This document shows, piece by piece, positions 53,500-61,890 of a stretch of DNA of 64,000 bases (the stretch's first letter is position 1; every line of letters begins with the position of its first letter). This stretch comes from Variovorax paradoxus. Its GTDB lineage: Bacteria; Pseudomonadota; Gammaproteobacteria; Burkholderiales; Burkholderiaceae_C. Position numbers and translations under genes: made by a program. Where the stretch lies: contig NZ_JAGGNW010000013.1 of NCBI RefSeq assembly GCF_018614875.1, positions 1 through 64,000 on the forward strand, given 5' to 3'. The notes beneath the pieces are model-generated. The model did no database searches. It was not told where the DNA came from and was given only the letters and a program-made list of their open reading frames with translations.

Positions 53500-54176
53500 T
53501 TCCTTGTACTCCTGGAGGGATCGAGATGGTCCCGGAACCAGTCGCGCGCCAGTTTCGAGACGGCGCCAAGGGCGTCGGGCTCTTCGAACAAGTGCGTCGC
53601 GCCGGGCACGAGCGAAAGCCGCTTCTCGCCGTGCAGCGCCGCAAGGGCTTGCCAGTTCATGTCGATCACGGGTCCGTCGCTGCCGCCGACGATCAACAGC
53701 GTGGGGGCGCGCACGCGCTCGAGCGCCGGCCCGGCCAGGTCGGGCCGCCCGCCGCGGGAAACCACGGCATGCACCGTGTCGGGCCGCTGCGCCGCCGCCA
53801 CCAGCGCGGCACCGGCACCGGTGCTCGCACCGAAGTAGCCGATCCTCAAGCCGGCGGTCGGCTCGTAGCTGCGCAGCCAGTCGGTCAGGCCGACGAGCCG
53901 GTCGGCCAGCATGTCGATGTCGAAGCGTAGTTCCCGCGTGCGTTCGTCGATGGCCTCTTCGTCGGGCGTCAGAAGGTCGACCAGCAGCGTGGCCAGCCCG
54001 GCCTCGTTGAGGCTCGCCGCCACCTCGCGGTTGCGCGGGCTGAAGCGGCTGCTTCCGCTTCCATGCGCAAACAACACGATCCCGCGGGAGGCGGCCGGCA
54101 GGCTCAGGTCAGCCTCCAGCGTCACGGAAGAGCGCAGCGGAATTCGAAGCGCCTGCCGCTCGATCTCGAACGTCAT
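53496..54176 (-). CDS. Alpha/beta hydrolase (dienelactone-hydrolase type)
   Basis: 226 residues from the ATG at 54176 after AAGGA. Fold motifs: GIVLFAHGSGSSRFSPRNR, the nucleophile elbow GYFGASTGAGAALVAAA (S in GASTGA), the acid segment PTLLIVGGSDGPVIDMN and the His in VPGATHLFEEPDAL. Catalytic triad therefore complete. In other bacteria such genes often sit beside a phosphoribosyltransferase; here the partner is DUF427. Substrate unknown. Confidence 0.87.
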   Translation of the reverse strand: MTFEIERQALRIPLRSSVTLEADLSLPAASRGIVLFAHGSGSSRFSPRNREVAASLNEAGLATLLVDLLTPDEEAIDERTRELRFDIDMLADRLVGLTDWLRSYEPTAGLRIGYFGASTGAGAALVAAAQRPDTVHAVVSRGGRPDLAGPALERVRAPTLLIVGGSDGPVIDMNWQALAALHGEKRLSLVPGATHLFEEPDALGAVSKLARDWFRDHLDPSRSTRK

Positions 54177-54352
54177 TTCGGGTTCCTTTGCGCGAGGCAC
54201 TCGCTTTTCTTTTCACTCGGCCTCGCCATCAGCCACCTTATTTTTTTACCGACCGTCTTCTGTAGGGTGATGCCCACATTCGCGTAGGCGCAGTGGAGCG
54301 TTGCATATTGAAAGAAAAGAGTGGCGCGTGCGACGGGTGCGCTCCCACGGGC

Positions 54353-55633
54353 TTAGAAGGTCTCCCAGTCTCCGCTGGCGCCGCTGGCAGCGGACGTCCC
54401 CGCGATGGCAGCCGGCGGCTTGCGCTGCGGGACGGCAATGGCACGCCGCGCCGGCACGGGCGCCGGCTCGGGCGCGGCGGCGGGGTTCTCGCCCTCGTCG
54501 CCGTCCAGCTTGAAGGTTGCCACGACCTGCGACAGGCTGCCGGCCTGCTCCTGCAGCGACTGCGCCGCGGCCGCCGCCTCTTCCACCAGCGCCGCGTTCT
54601 GCTGCGTCACCTGGTCCATCTGCGCAATGGCCTGGTTCACCTGCTCGATGCCCTGGGCCTGCTCGTGGCTCGCCGCAGTGATCTCGCCGATGATGTCCGT
54701 CACGCGTTTCACACTGCCCACGATCTCTTCCATCGTCTTTCCGGCTTCGCCCACGAGCGCGCTGCCCACGTCGACCTTGCCCACGGAGTCGTCGATCAGG
54801 CCCTTGATTTCCTTGGCGGCCGCGCCCGAGCGCTGGGCGAGGTTGCGCACTTCGGAAGCCACCACTGCGAATCCCCGGCCCTGCTCGCCCGCACGGGCGG
54901 CTTCCACCGCCGCGTTCAGCGCCAGGATGTTGGTCTGGAACGCAATGCCGTCGATCACACCGATGATGTCGACGATCTTCTTGGAGGACGCATTGATCGA
55001 CGCCATGGTGTCCACCACCTGGCTGACGACGTTGCCGCCCTTCACCGCCACCTCGGAGGCCGAGCGCGCCAGTTGATTCGCCTGCCGTGCGTTGTCCGCG
55101 TTCTGCTTGACCGTGCTGGTGAGTTCTTCCATGGACGCCGCGGTCTGCTCGAGTGAGCTGGCCTGTTCCTCGGTGCGCGCAGACAGGTCCTGGTTGCCGG
55201 CAGCGATTTGCCCGGCTGCCACCACGATCGAATCGGTCGATGTCTTGATGCGCGTCACCACGTCCGTCAGCGTGTCCTCCATCTCGCCCATGCCACGCAG
55301 CAGGCGTCCGAAATCGCCGCCGCGCTCGGTCTCGAATTCCTTGCTGAGGTCGCCCGAGGCCACCGTTTCCGCGATGAAGATCGCTTCGCCAAGCGGTTGC
55401 ATGATGCTGCGCGCGAGCCAGACGCCGCAGCCGACGCCCGCCAGCAGCGCGACGAGCCCGAAGCCCACCATGAGGTTCCGTGCCGACTCGATGCGCCGCG
55501 CGAGTTCCGGGGCGATGCCGCTGCCGGCGGCGTCCTGGAGGCATGCAATGCCGATCGCGAGCCCTGCCGCCATCAACAGCAACATGATCCCGAACGCCAC
55601 ACCCAGCTGGGCACTGATCTTCCAATTGCGCAT
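54353..55633 (-). CDS. Methyl-accepting chemotaxis protein with minimal periplasmic region
   Basis: 426 residues from the ATG at 55633 ([20 protein letters not shown]). Two membrane helices, about residues 8-30 and 54-75, are separated by only some 25 residues, so there is no normal ligand-binding domain. Then a HAMP region and the signalling domain with hairpin tip [40 protein letters not shown]. The last residues are DWETF, matching the xWxxF pentapeptide that tethers CheR and CheB. It may sense membrane state or cytoplasmic partners. No che genes nearby. Confidence 0.92.
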   Translation of the reverse strand: MRNWKISAQLGVAFGIMLLLMAAGLAIGIACLQDAAGSGIAPELARRIESARNLMVGFGLVALLAGVGCGVWLARSIMQPLGEAIFIAETVASGDLSKEFETERGGDFGRLLRGMGEMEDTLTDVVTRIKTSTDSIVVAAGQIAAGNQDLSARTEEQASSLEQTAASMEELTSTVKQNADNARQANQLARSASEVAVKGGNVVSQVVDTMASINASSKKIVDIIGVIDGIAFQTNILALNAAVEAARAGEQGRGFAVVASEVRNLAQRSGAAAKEIKGLIDDSVGKVDVGSALVGEAGKTMEEIVGSVKRVTDIIGEITAASHEQAQGIEQVNQAIAQMDQVTQQNAALVEEAAAAAQSLQEQAGSLSQVVATFKLDGDEGENPAAAPEPAPVPARRAIAVPQRKPPAAIAGTSAASGASGDWETF

Positions 55634-55815
55634 GTGCTTTTCCCGTGACGGCCGCCGATGCGGGGCCCAGTTGTCAGGCATATCGGCAGCCCTGCGCTGA
55701 AACTTGAGGGTCAGAATCTGGGCACAAACCCGTGGTTCGTGGCGAAGCCAGAGCGCCCTGCGACCATGCGATCCGGCAGCGGGCGCGGCCTCGGGATCAT
55801 TCGTTTCCAGACGCC

Positions 55816-55850
55816 AAAAAGCCCTTGATCCTGTTGAGAATCAAGGGCTT
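55816..55850 (-). terminator. Intrinsic terminator after tRNA-Phe
   Basis: On the minus strand AAGCCCTTGAT pairs perfectly with ATCAAGGGCTT around a ten-base loop and is followed by a run of T (complement of the A run at 55816-55820). It begins seven bases after the tRNA 3' end. Confidence 0.9.
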
Positions 55851-55856
55851 GGAATT

Positions 55857-55932
55857 TGGTGGCCTGGGGCGGAATCGAACCACCGACACGCGGATTTTCA
55901 ATCCGCTGCTCTACCAACTGAGCTACCGGGCC
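55857..55932 (-). tRNA. tRNA-Phe (GAA) with encoded CCA
   Basis: 76 bases. Minus-strand cloverleaf: acceptor GGCCCGG/CCAGGCC, D-arm GCTC-AGTTGGTA-GAGC, anticodon arm GCGGA-TTGAAAA-TCCGC with anticodon GAA, variable GTGTC, T-arm GGTGG-TTCGATT-CCGCC, then ACCA. All stems pair except C5 opposite A68 in the acceptor, where a G is expected. Followed by a strong terminator and lying just downstream of ntrX on the same strand. Confidence 0.95.
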
Positions 55933-55950
55933 TTGGTGTGCAGCCTCAAA

Positions 55951-56652
55951 TTATACAGCGCTTCTGCGGCCTCTCGAAAGATCGACGCCAAGTTGTTTGA
56001 GCTTGCGATAGAGGTGGGTGCGCTCCAGCCCGGTCTTCTCCGCCACGCGGGTCATCGAACCGTTCTCCATGGCCAGGTGGAACTCGAAGTAGGCCTTCTC
56101 GAAACCGTCGCGCGCGTCGCGCAGCGGACGGTCGAGGTCGAAGCTCTGGGTCGACTGCGGCCCCGCGTCGGGCACCGGCACGGAAGCCAGCGATGCGAGC
56201 AGCAGGCTGTCGCCGGTGGTGGTGATGGCGGCCGAGGGATTGATGCCCGGGGCGGGGGGCACGACGCCCGCCGCCGCGCGCCTGGCGTTCTCGCGCGCGA
56301 GGCCCTGCTCCACGGCCTTCAGGAGCTTCTGCAGCGTGATGGGTTTCTCGAGGAACGCGAAGGCACCGATGCGGGTGGCGTCGACGGCGGTGTCGATGGT
56401 GGCGTGGCCGCTCATCATGATGACGGGCATGCTCAGCAGCCCGGCGGTGGACCATTCCTTGAGCAGCGTGACGCCGTCGGTGTCGGGCATCCAGATGTCG
56501 AGCAGCACGAGGTCGGGCCGTGCGCGCTGCCGCGCTGCGCGTGCCTCGGCGGCGTTTTCCGCCAGCTCCACGTTGTGGCCTTCGTCATTGAGAATTTCGA
56601 AGAGCAGGTCCCTGATGCCCAGCTCGTCATCGACCACGAGAATGTTTGCCAT
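55951..56652 (-). CDS. ntrX: NtrX-like response regulator lacking the AAA+ domain
   Basis: 233 residues. Receiver domain 1-120 (MANILVVDDELGIRDLLFEIL, D52 in LVLLDIWMPDTDG, IMMSGHATIDTAV, FLEKPI), a Pro/Ala-rich linker of about 65 residues, and a Fis-type HTH at 190-233 (MTRVAEKTGLERTHLYRKLKQLGVDL). Classical NtrX has a sigma-54 AAA+ module between these; it is absent, so the protein is more like RegA/ActR in design. Partner of the NtrY-like kinase encoded 96 bases upstream. Confidence 0.9.
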   Translation of the reverse strand: MANILVVDDELGIRDLLFEILNDEGHNVELAENAAEARAARQRARPDLVLLDIWMPDTDGVTLLKEWSTAGLLSMPVIMMSGHATIDTAVDATRIGAFAFLEKPITLQKLLKAVEQGLARENARRAAAGVVPPAPGINPSAAITTTGDSLLLASLASVPVPDAGPQSTQSFDLDRPLRDARDGFEKAYFEFHLAMENGSMTRVAEKTGLERTHLYRKLKQLGVDLSRGRRSAV

Positions 56653-56748
56653 GAGTGCTGCTTGTTGTATGCGCCGGTATCTGCAATGGTGTGTAGGGTC
56701 GGTCCGCCAGCCGGTCCATCGACTGTGCGCGATGGATTTCTTTCGCGC

Positions 56749-59079
56749 TCAGGCGGCGGAAGACTTCGGATCTTCGGTGTGAGCGGCCGCTGTTTGCGAC
56801 GCGCCTGCCAGCGCGAATGATAGCGAGACTTGCGCGCCCGCTACAGCCCCATCGACAACGCGGTTGGAAAGCTCGATGCGCGCGCCATGCTCGTCCGCGA
56901 TCTTCTTGACCACGGCCAGGCCCAAACCTGTACCTTTTGTTTTCGTCGTGACGTAGGGCTCGAAGGCGCGCTTGAGGATGTTCTCGGCAAAGCCCGGCCC
57001 GCTGTCCTGCACGGTGAGGCGCACGCGCTGCCCCGAATCGCCGAGGCGGGTGCGAATGACGACCTCGCCGGCCCGGCCGGTGCTGCTGGCCGCGGCCTCG
57101 GCGGCGTCCTGCGCGTTCTGCAGCAGGTTGTGGACGACCTGGCGGATCTGTTGCGCGTCGCCGCGAATGGGCGGGCAGCGCTCGTCGAGCTCGGAGCGTA
57201 GCGCGATGGGGGCGCTCTCGGCGCTGTAGAGCTGGAGCACGTCGGTCAGCAGCGCGTTGAGGTCGACGGGCTTGAGGTCGGCCGCGGGCAGGCGGGCGTA
57301 GTCGCGGAATTCGTTGACCAGCCGCTTCATCGCGTCGACCTGGTCGACGATGGTCTTGACCGACTTGACGAGCACGGCCTGCTCGGGCGGCGCGACCTTG
57401 CCGGAGAGCTTCATCTCGAGCCGTTCGGCCGAGAGCTGGATGGGCGTGAGCGGGTTCTTGATTTCGTGGGCCAGGCGGCGCGCGACTTCGCCCCAGGCCT
57501 GCGCACGCTGCGCGGAGACGATCTCGGAGATGTCGTCGAACACCAGCAGCCGTGCGGCCCCCGGCAGCTCCGCACCGCGCGCGACGATGTTGATGGCGCT
57601 GTCCTGCTGCGGCAGGTCGTTGCCGGTGGCGTGCAGCTCGAAGGCGTGCTGCCAGTGGTCGAGGCCGTGCTGCAGGCGTTCGACCTGGAACTCGTCGAAC
57701 TGCTGCTGCACGCTGTTGCCGAAGTCGGCCAGCCCGGGCACCTGGGCGAGGGGCATGCCTTCATAGGCCGCCAAGGGTGCGCGCAGCACGCGGGTGGCGC
57801 CCGGGTTGGTGGACAGTATGGTGCCCTTGGCGTCGAGCACGATCACGCCGGAGGTCAGGTTGTCCAGGATGGTCTGCAGGTTGGCCCGGGCGGCGTCGAG
57901 CTCCCCCATGGTCTTTTCGACGGCGCCGCGGGCATCGGCCAGCTGCTGGGTCATGACGGCGAAGGAGCGCGTGAGGCCGCCCAGCTCGTCCTTGCCCTGC
58001 AGCACGGCGGTCGGCCGCAGGTCGCCGCCGGCCACCTGGCGAACGCCGTCCGCCAGCACGAGCAGCGGCCGCGCGAGCTGGTTGCCGAACAGCACCGCCA
58101 GCAGCACGGCGCCGAACACGGCCAGGAAAAGGCTCAGCGTGAGGGTGCCGATGTACATCCGCCGCAGGCCTTCGCGGGCCAGCGCCCGCTCCTGGTATTC
58201 GCGGTTGGCCTCCTGGACGGCCAGGGCGTTGGCAACCACCGCGGGCGGCAGCGGCTGCGTGACCTGGAGGAAGCGCGGCGCCGTGTCGAAGTCGAAGCCC
58301 GGGCGCTGCACCATCGCGATTGCGCGCACCGTGGCGGGGGGCAGGCTGGTACCGGGTGCCGCGGTTTCGTCCAGCCCTTCGATGTGGGCGATGGCGCGGT
58401 CGGCGCGCACCTGCCGCAGCTGCTGCGACGTCGGCCGCTCGGGGTTGAGCTGAAAGCGCGAGGCGCCCGCGCCGGCAACCAGCTGGCCGGAGCCGGTCCA
58501 GAGCACCACGTCGCTGGCCTGGAGCTGGTCGCGGATGCGCTCGAGGACGAGGCCGGCGCTCGCATCGGGCACCTGGGACAGCTGGCCGCTGGCCACGCGC
58601 GTCTTGGCGGCCAGGTCGTCCGCGAGCGAGTCGAGCGTGGCGCGGCCGAGGTTCAGGCCGGCATCGAGCGCGCCCTCGACCTTGACGTCGAACCAGCTTT
58701 CGATCGAACGCGCGACGAACTGGTAGGACACCACGTAGACCAGTGCGCCCGGCACCACGCCCACCAGCGCGAAGATGGCCGCGAGCTTGATGAGCAGGCG
58801 GCTGCCGAACTTGCCCTGGCGCAGCCGCCGCAGCAGCCGGAAGGCGACCCAGCCGATCACCAGCACCAGCAGCACCGCCACCACCACGTTGATGCCGAAA
58901 AGCCGCACGTAGTAGCGCTCGTACAGCGCGCGGTTGTTGGTGGCCTGGGCCAGCAGGAACATCAGCACCAGGCCGATGGCCGTGACCAGCGCGGCGCCAA
59001 CGCCCACGGCCCAGCGGACCGCGCGCGAGCGGCGGGCGGCGGGTGTGGCCGCTGCGCCGCTGCGCGGCTTGCTGCTCAC
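56749..59079 (-). CDS. ntrY: NtrY-like membrane sensor histidine kinase
   Basis: 776 residues from a GTG at 59079 that overlaps the DUF4390 stop as GTGA. Three or four helices near the N-terminus, a periplasmic loop, a further helix (GTLTLSLFLAVFGAVLLAVLF) followed by HAMP (ARPLLVLADGVRQVAGGD), a PAS (LQTILDNLTSGVIVLDAKG), HisKA with RRLAHEIKNPLTPIQLSAERL (H538) and HATPase (LLQNAQDAAEAA, DSGPGFAENILKRAFEPYVT, GTGLGLAVVKKIADEHG). NtrYX systems respond to nitrogen and redox or envelope state. Signals its partner NtrX encoded next. Confidence 0.92.
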   Translation of the reverse strand: MSSKPRSGAAATPAARRSRAVRWAVGVGAALVTAIGLVLMFLLAQATNNRALYERYYVRLFGINVVVAVLLVLVIGWVAFRLLRRLRQGKFGSRLLIKLAAIFALVGVVPGALVYVVSYQFVARSIESWFDVKVEGALDAGLNLGRATLDSLADDLAAKTRVASGQLSQVPDASAGLVLERIRDQLQASDVVLWTGSGQLVAGAGASRFQLNPERPTSQQLRQVRADRAIAHIEGLDETAAPGTSLPPATVRAIAMVQRPGFDFDTAPRFLQVTQPLPPAVVANALAVQEANREYQERALAREGLRRMYIGTLTLSLFLAVFGAVLLAVLFGNQLARPLLVLADGVRQVAGGDLRPTAVLQGKDELGGLTRSFAVMTQQLADARGAVEKTMGELDAARANLQTILDNLTSGVIVLDAKGTILSTNPGATRVLRAPLAAYEGMPLAQVPGLADFGNSVQQQFDEFQVERLQHGLDHWQHAFELHATGNDLPQQDSAINIVARGAELPGAARLLVFDDISEIVSAQRAQAWGEVARRLAHEIKNPLTPIQLSAERLEMKLSGKVAPPEQAVLVKSVKTIVDQVDAMKRLVNEFRDYARLPAADLKPVDLNALLTDVLQLYSAESAPIALRSELDERCPPIRGDAQQIRQVVHNLLQNAQDAAEAAASSTGRAGEVVIRTRLGDSGQRVRLTVQDSGPGFAENILKRAFEPYVTTKTKGTGLGLAVVKKIADEHGARIELSNRVVDGAVAGAQVSLSFALAGASQTAAAHTEDPKSSAA

Positions 59080-59765
59080 CGCTGCTTCTCCAGTGCCAGC
59101 CTGGTGCTGCGTTCGGCCACGATGTTCCAGTCGGCCTGGCCGACCACGCCGATCTGGAACGGACGCGGCAGCTGCGAGGTGTCGAGCCGGAAGCGGAACA
59201 CGACCTGGTGCAGGGGCTCGTCGCCCATTTCGGCCGCATCGCCCAGCCGCAGCCGGCCGACGCGCTTGACGGCTTCCATGGCGTCGGCAAGGCTGTCGAA
59301 GTTCTGGTTCAGCGAAACGCCGAATCCCGCGGCGCCGGTGATGGGCACCGGCGACACGTTGAGCCGCCAGCGGCGCGTGAGCGGCTGGTAGGCAAGCCGC
59401 ATGTGGCGAGTGACTTGCGCCACTTTGCGGTCGGTCCAGTACCAGCGCTCCTGGAAGACTTCGGCCTCGGCCACGAAGTAGATGGCAATGCCCTTGTCGA
59501 GCACTTCCTCGACCAGCGACGGCAGCTCGAACTGCACGGCCGCGGTGAGGTAGACGCCATCGTCGGCCTGTTCGAGCCGCATCTGGGTGACCGAGGGGCC
59601 GACGCGCCCCTGCGCCACCGCGATGGGCAGCAGGCAGGTCAGCAGCATCGTCCACGCCAGCACAAGCGCGGCCAGCCGCGCCAGGACGCGCCGCCCGCGG
59701 GCCTCGTCAGCGCGGACGTTTTTCAAGCAGGGCGTAGAAGAAGCCGTCGTGGTCACCTGAGGCAT
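59076..59765 (-). CDS. DUF4390 exported protein
   Basis: 229 residues from an ATG at 59765, or 216 from a TTG at 59726; both overlap the end of rsmB. Signal-type helix VLARLAALVLAWTMLLTCLLPIAVA, then a single domain: QMRLEQADDGVYLTAAVQFELP, LVEEVLDKGIAIYFVAEAEV, RWYWTDRKVAQVTRHMRLAY and FQIGVVGQADWNIVAER, the DUF4390 pattern. Periplasmic, role unknown, conserved between rsmB and ntrY in betaproteobacteria, which suggests it feeds the NtrY sensor. Ends in the GTGA overlap with ntrY. Confidence 0.85.
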   Translation of the reverse strand: MPQVTTTASSTPCLKNVRADEARGRRVLARLAALVLAWTMLLTCLLPIAVAQGRVGPSVTQMRLEQADDGVYLTAAVQFELPSLVEEVLDKGIAIYFVAEAEVFQERWYWTDRKVAQVTRHMRLAYQPLTRRWRLNVSPVPITGAAGFGVSLNQNFDSLADAMEAVKRVGRLRLGDAAEMGDEPLHQVVFRFRLDTSQLPRPFQIGVVGQADWNIVAERSTRLALEKQR

Positions 59766-61047
59766 TGTCCGGGACGGCACGGGCATTCGCCCCGCTTTGG
59801 GGAAGCAAATGACCTGGCGATGCCCGCAATCGGGCGTCGGTGTTGTGCGCAAGAAACGCATCGATTTGTTGCGAGCCCTCTTCCCGGAACACGGAACAGG
59901 TGCAATAGAGCAGCCGGCCGCCGGGCCGGACCAGGGGCCAGAGGGCCGCGAGCAGCGCCGCCTGCTGGACCGCCAATTGGGCGGTGTCGCTCTCGCGGCG
60001 CAGCCAGCGCACGTCGGGATGGCGCCGGACGATGCCCGAAGCCGTGCAGGGCGCGTCGAGCAGGATGGCATCGAAAGGCGTGCCATCCCACCACGTGGAC
60101 GGACGCGCGGCATCGGCCACCACCACCTTGGCGGAGAGGTCGAGCCGGTCCAGGGTTTCGTCGATGCGGCGGCTGCGGACGGCGTCGACCTCGATGGCCG
60201 TCACCTCGATGGCCGCCGGGCCGGCGAACTCCAGCAGGTGCGCGGTCTTGCCGCCGGGAGCGGCGCAGGCATCGAGCACGCGCAGCGGCGGCGCTGTCCC
60301 GGCCGCTCCGGCCGCGGGCAGCAGGCCCTCGAGCAGCAGCGGCGCGGCCAATTGCGCGGCGGCATCCTGCACCGAGCATTCGCCGTCGGCAAAACCGGGC
60401 AGCTGCTGCACCGGGCGCGCGCGCGCCAGCTGCAGGCCGGATGTGCCCACCTGAACGGCCGCCAGGCCCACCGCCTGGAGCGCCAGCTGATAGGAAGGCA
60501 CGGTGGTCTTCCGGAGATTGACGCGCAGCGTCATCGGCGGCTGCGCGTTGTCGGCGGCAAGCACCCGCTGCCAGTCGCGCGGGTGGTCGCGCTTGAGCCG
60601 CTCGATCCACCAGCGCGGATGGTTCCACTGCGCCACCGGCTCATGGTCGGTCGCGGCCACGAGCTCGTCGCGCTCTCGCAGGAAGCGCCGCAGGCAGGCG
60701 TTGATGAAGCTCGCTTGCGCGCGCGTGGCGGGATTGCGCTTTGCCGCCTCCACAGCCTGGTCGACCAGCGTGAAGGGCTCGTAGGGCGCATGCTGCGCAT
60801 CCCAGGCCAATGCCAACGCGGTGCACAGCAGCGCGTCGGGCAGTGGCGGCGGCGTGCGCTTGGCCAGATGGCGGCGCAGGGCCTCGGCGCGGCCAAGCCA
60901 GCGCAGCACCTGGAAGCCGAGCGCCTGCACGCCGGGGCGCATGGCGGGCTCGACCGATTCGAATGCGACGGTGCCGGAGCTGCCGGCGCGAATCGACGCG
61001 AGCGCCACTGCAGTCAGTTGCAGTTGGCGCCACAGCGGGGGTTGCAT
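59707..61047 (-). CDS. rsmB: 16S rRNA (cytosine-967-C5)-methyltransferase
   Basis: 446 residues from the ATG at 61047; a TTG at 61092 is an alternative. N-terminal NusB-like RNA-binding domain (GRAEALRRHLAKRTPPPLPD, DQAVEAAKRNPATRAQASFINACLRRF), then the SAM domain with LDACAAPGGKTAHLLE, LLDAPCTASGIVRRHPD (first catalytic Cys) and GGRLLYCTCSVFREEG (second Cys). Methylates C967 of 16S rRNA. First gene of the rsmB-DUF4390-ntrY-ntrX set. No fmt or def is adjacent, unlike E. coli. Confidence 0.92.
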   Translation of the reverse strand: MQPPLWRQLQLTAVALASIRAGSSGTVAFESVEPAMRPGVQALGFQVLRWLGRAEALRRHLAKRTPPPLPDALLCTALALAWDAQHAPYEPFTLVDQAVEAAKRNPATRAQASFINACLRRFLRERDELVAATDHEPVAQWNHPRWWIERLKRDHPRDWQRVLAADNAQPPMTLRVNLRKTTVPSYQLALQAVGLAAVQVGTSGLQLARARPVQQLPGFADGECSVQDAAAQLAAPLLLEGLLPAAGAAGTAPPLRVLDACAAPGGKTAHLLEFAGPAAIEVTAIEVDAVRSRRIDETLDRLDLSAKVVVADAARPSTWWDGTPFDAILLDAPCTASGIVRRHPDVRWLRRESDTAQLAVQQAALLAALWPLVRPGGRLLYCTCSVFREEGSQQIDAFLAHNTDARLRASPGHLLPQSGANARAVPDNASGDHDGFFYALLEKRPR

Positions 61048-61185
61048 CAGCGGGGCTGTGCCGGCGGGATGATCGGAAGGTAGTTCTGACAAGTTGGGGC
61101 GATGGTAATGGGCGTGAACGGGCGCGCGGCAAGCGCAGCACCCCACAAGCGTACGAAGAAAAAAAGCAACGCCGGTGTCCGGATG

Positions 61186-61797
61186 TCAAAGCAACGGTGC
61201 GGCCGGGCGCAAACGCACCATCCATGCCACCAGCAGCGCCGGAAACTGGACGATGGCGGCGTTGTACTGCCCCACCGCCAGATTGAACTGGCTGCGCGCG
61301 ATTTCCGCCGCGGCCGAAGGTTCGGGCCAGGCCATGGGTTCCGGCGTGCCGGATGCCGCACCGGCGCCGTCCGGCAGCAGCGGCGCGGGCCGCGACAGCG
61401 TTCCGTCCGCCTCGAACACCGTCACTGCATCGGGGTGCTGCCGCTGCCAGGCCGTGATCAGCACTTGCAGCGCGGTGGCCAGCGCGGCCATGCCGCCGGG
61501 GTCGAGCGGATGCAGCCGGGTGGCGTCCAACAGTGTCGCAAGCTGGGTGGTGGCGGCCTGCAACGGCGCCACGGCCGACGAATGGCTGGAGGCATCTTTC
61601 TGCTGCGGCAAGGCGGCCGTGATATTGGCCTGGACGAAGTCCAGCTGCTTTCGGAGGGCGGCATCGAGCGTGGCGTAGGCCTGGAGCACGGCCGCGCGCA
61701 GCCGCACGAGCCGGTTGTAGGCGCCCACGAACCAGAACAACAGCACGGCAACGACGATCCAGCCGGGCAGTGAATCGGGCAATACGCTCATCGACAA
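61186..61797 (-). CDS. LemA-family protein
   Basis: 203 residues. One N-terminal membrane helix (LPGWIVVAVLLFWFVGAYNRL) and a helical domain with the LemA pattern: YNRLVRLRAAVLQAYATLD, ALRKQLDFVQANI and the C-terminal FNLAVGQYNAAIVQFPALLVAW. Likely an inner-membrane-anchored protein. A TPM-domain partner usually follows lemA but none is here. The start could be the ATG at 61797 or the one two codons later. Between this gene and rsmB are 138 bases with nothing clear. Confidence 0.78.
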   Translation of the reverse strand: MSMSVLPDSLPGWIVVAVLLFWFVGAYNRLVRLRAAVLQAYATLDAALRKQLDFVQANITAALPQQKDASSHSSAVAPLQAATTQLATLLDATRLHPLDPGGMAALATALQVLITAWQRQHPDAVTVFEADGTLSRPAPLLPDGAGAASGTPEPMAWPEPSAAAEIARSQFNLAVGQYNAAIVQFPALLVAWMVRLRPAAPLL

Positions 61798-61822
61798 AAA
61801 AACGCCTCTTCAAGACTCAAAG

Positions 61823-61858
61823 AAAAACGCCCCCCAACCGCAGGCGGTCGGAGGGCGT
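61823..61858 (-). terminator. Intrinsic terminator of the rpoC operon
   Basis: Minus strand: ACGCCCTCCGACCG pairs with CGGTTGGGGGGCGT (two or three G-T pairs) and is followed by TTTTT. It lies about 30 bases after the rpoC stop, the expected end of the rpoBC transcript. Confidence 0.9.
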
Positions 61859-61890
61859 CGGTACCGGTCATGGCCGGTGATGCTAACCAG

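Noticed and set aside
54300..54352. Possible terminator after the chemoreceptor gene (GTGG..CCAC stem before TCTTTTCTTTC on the minus strand)
   Set aside because: The stem is short with bulges; not convincing enough to list.
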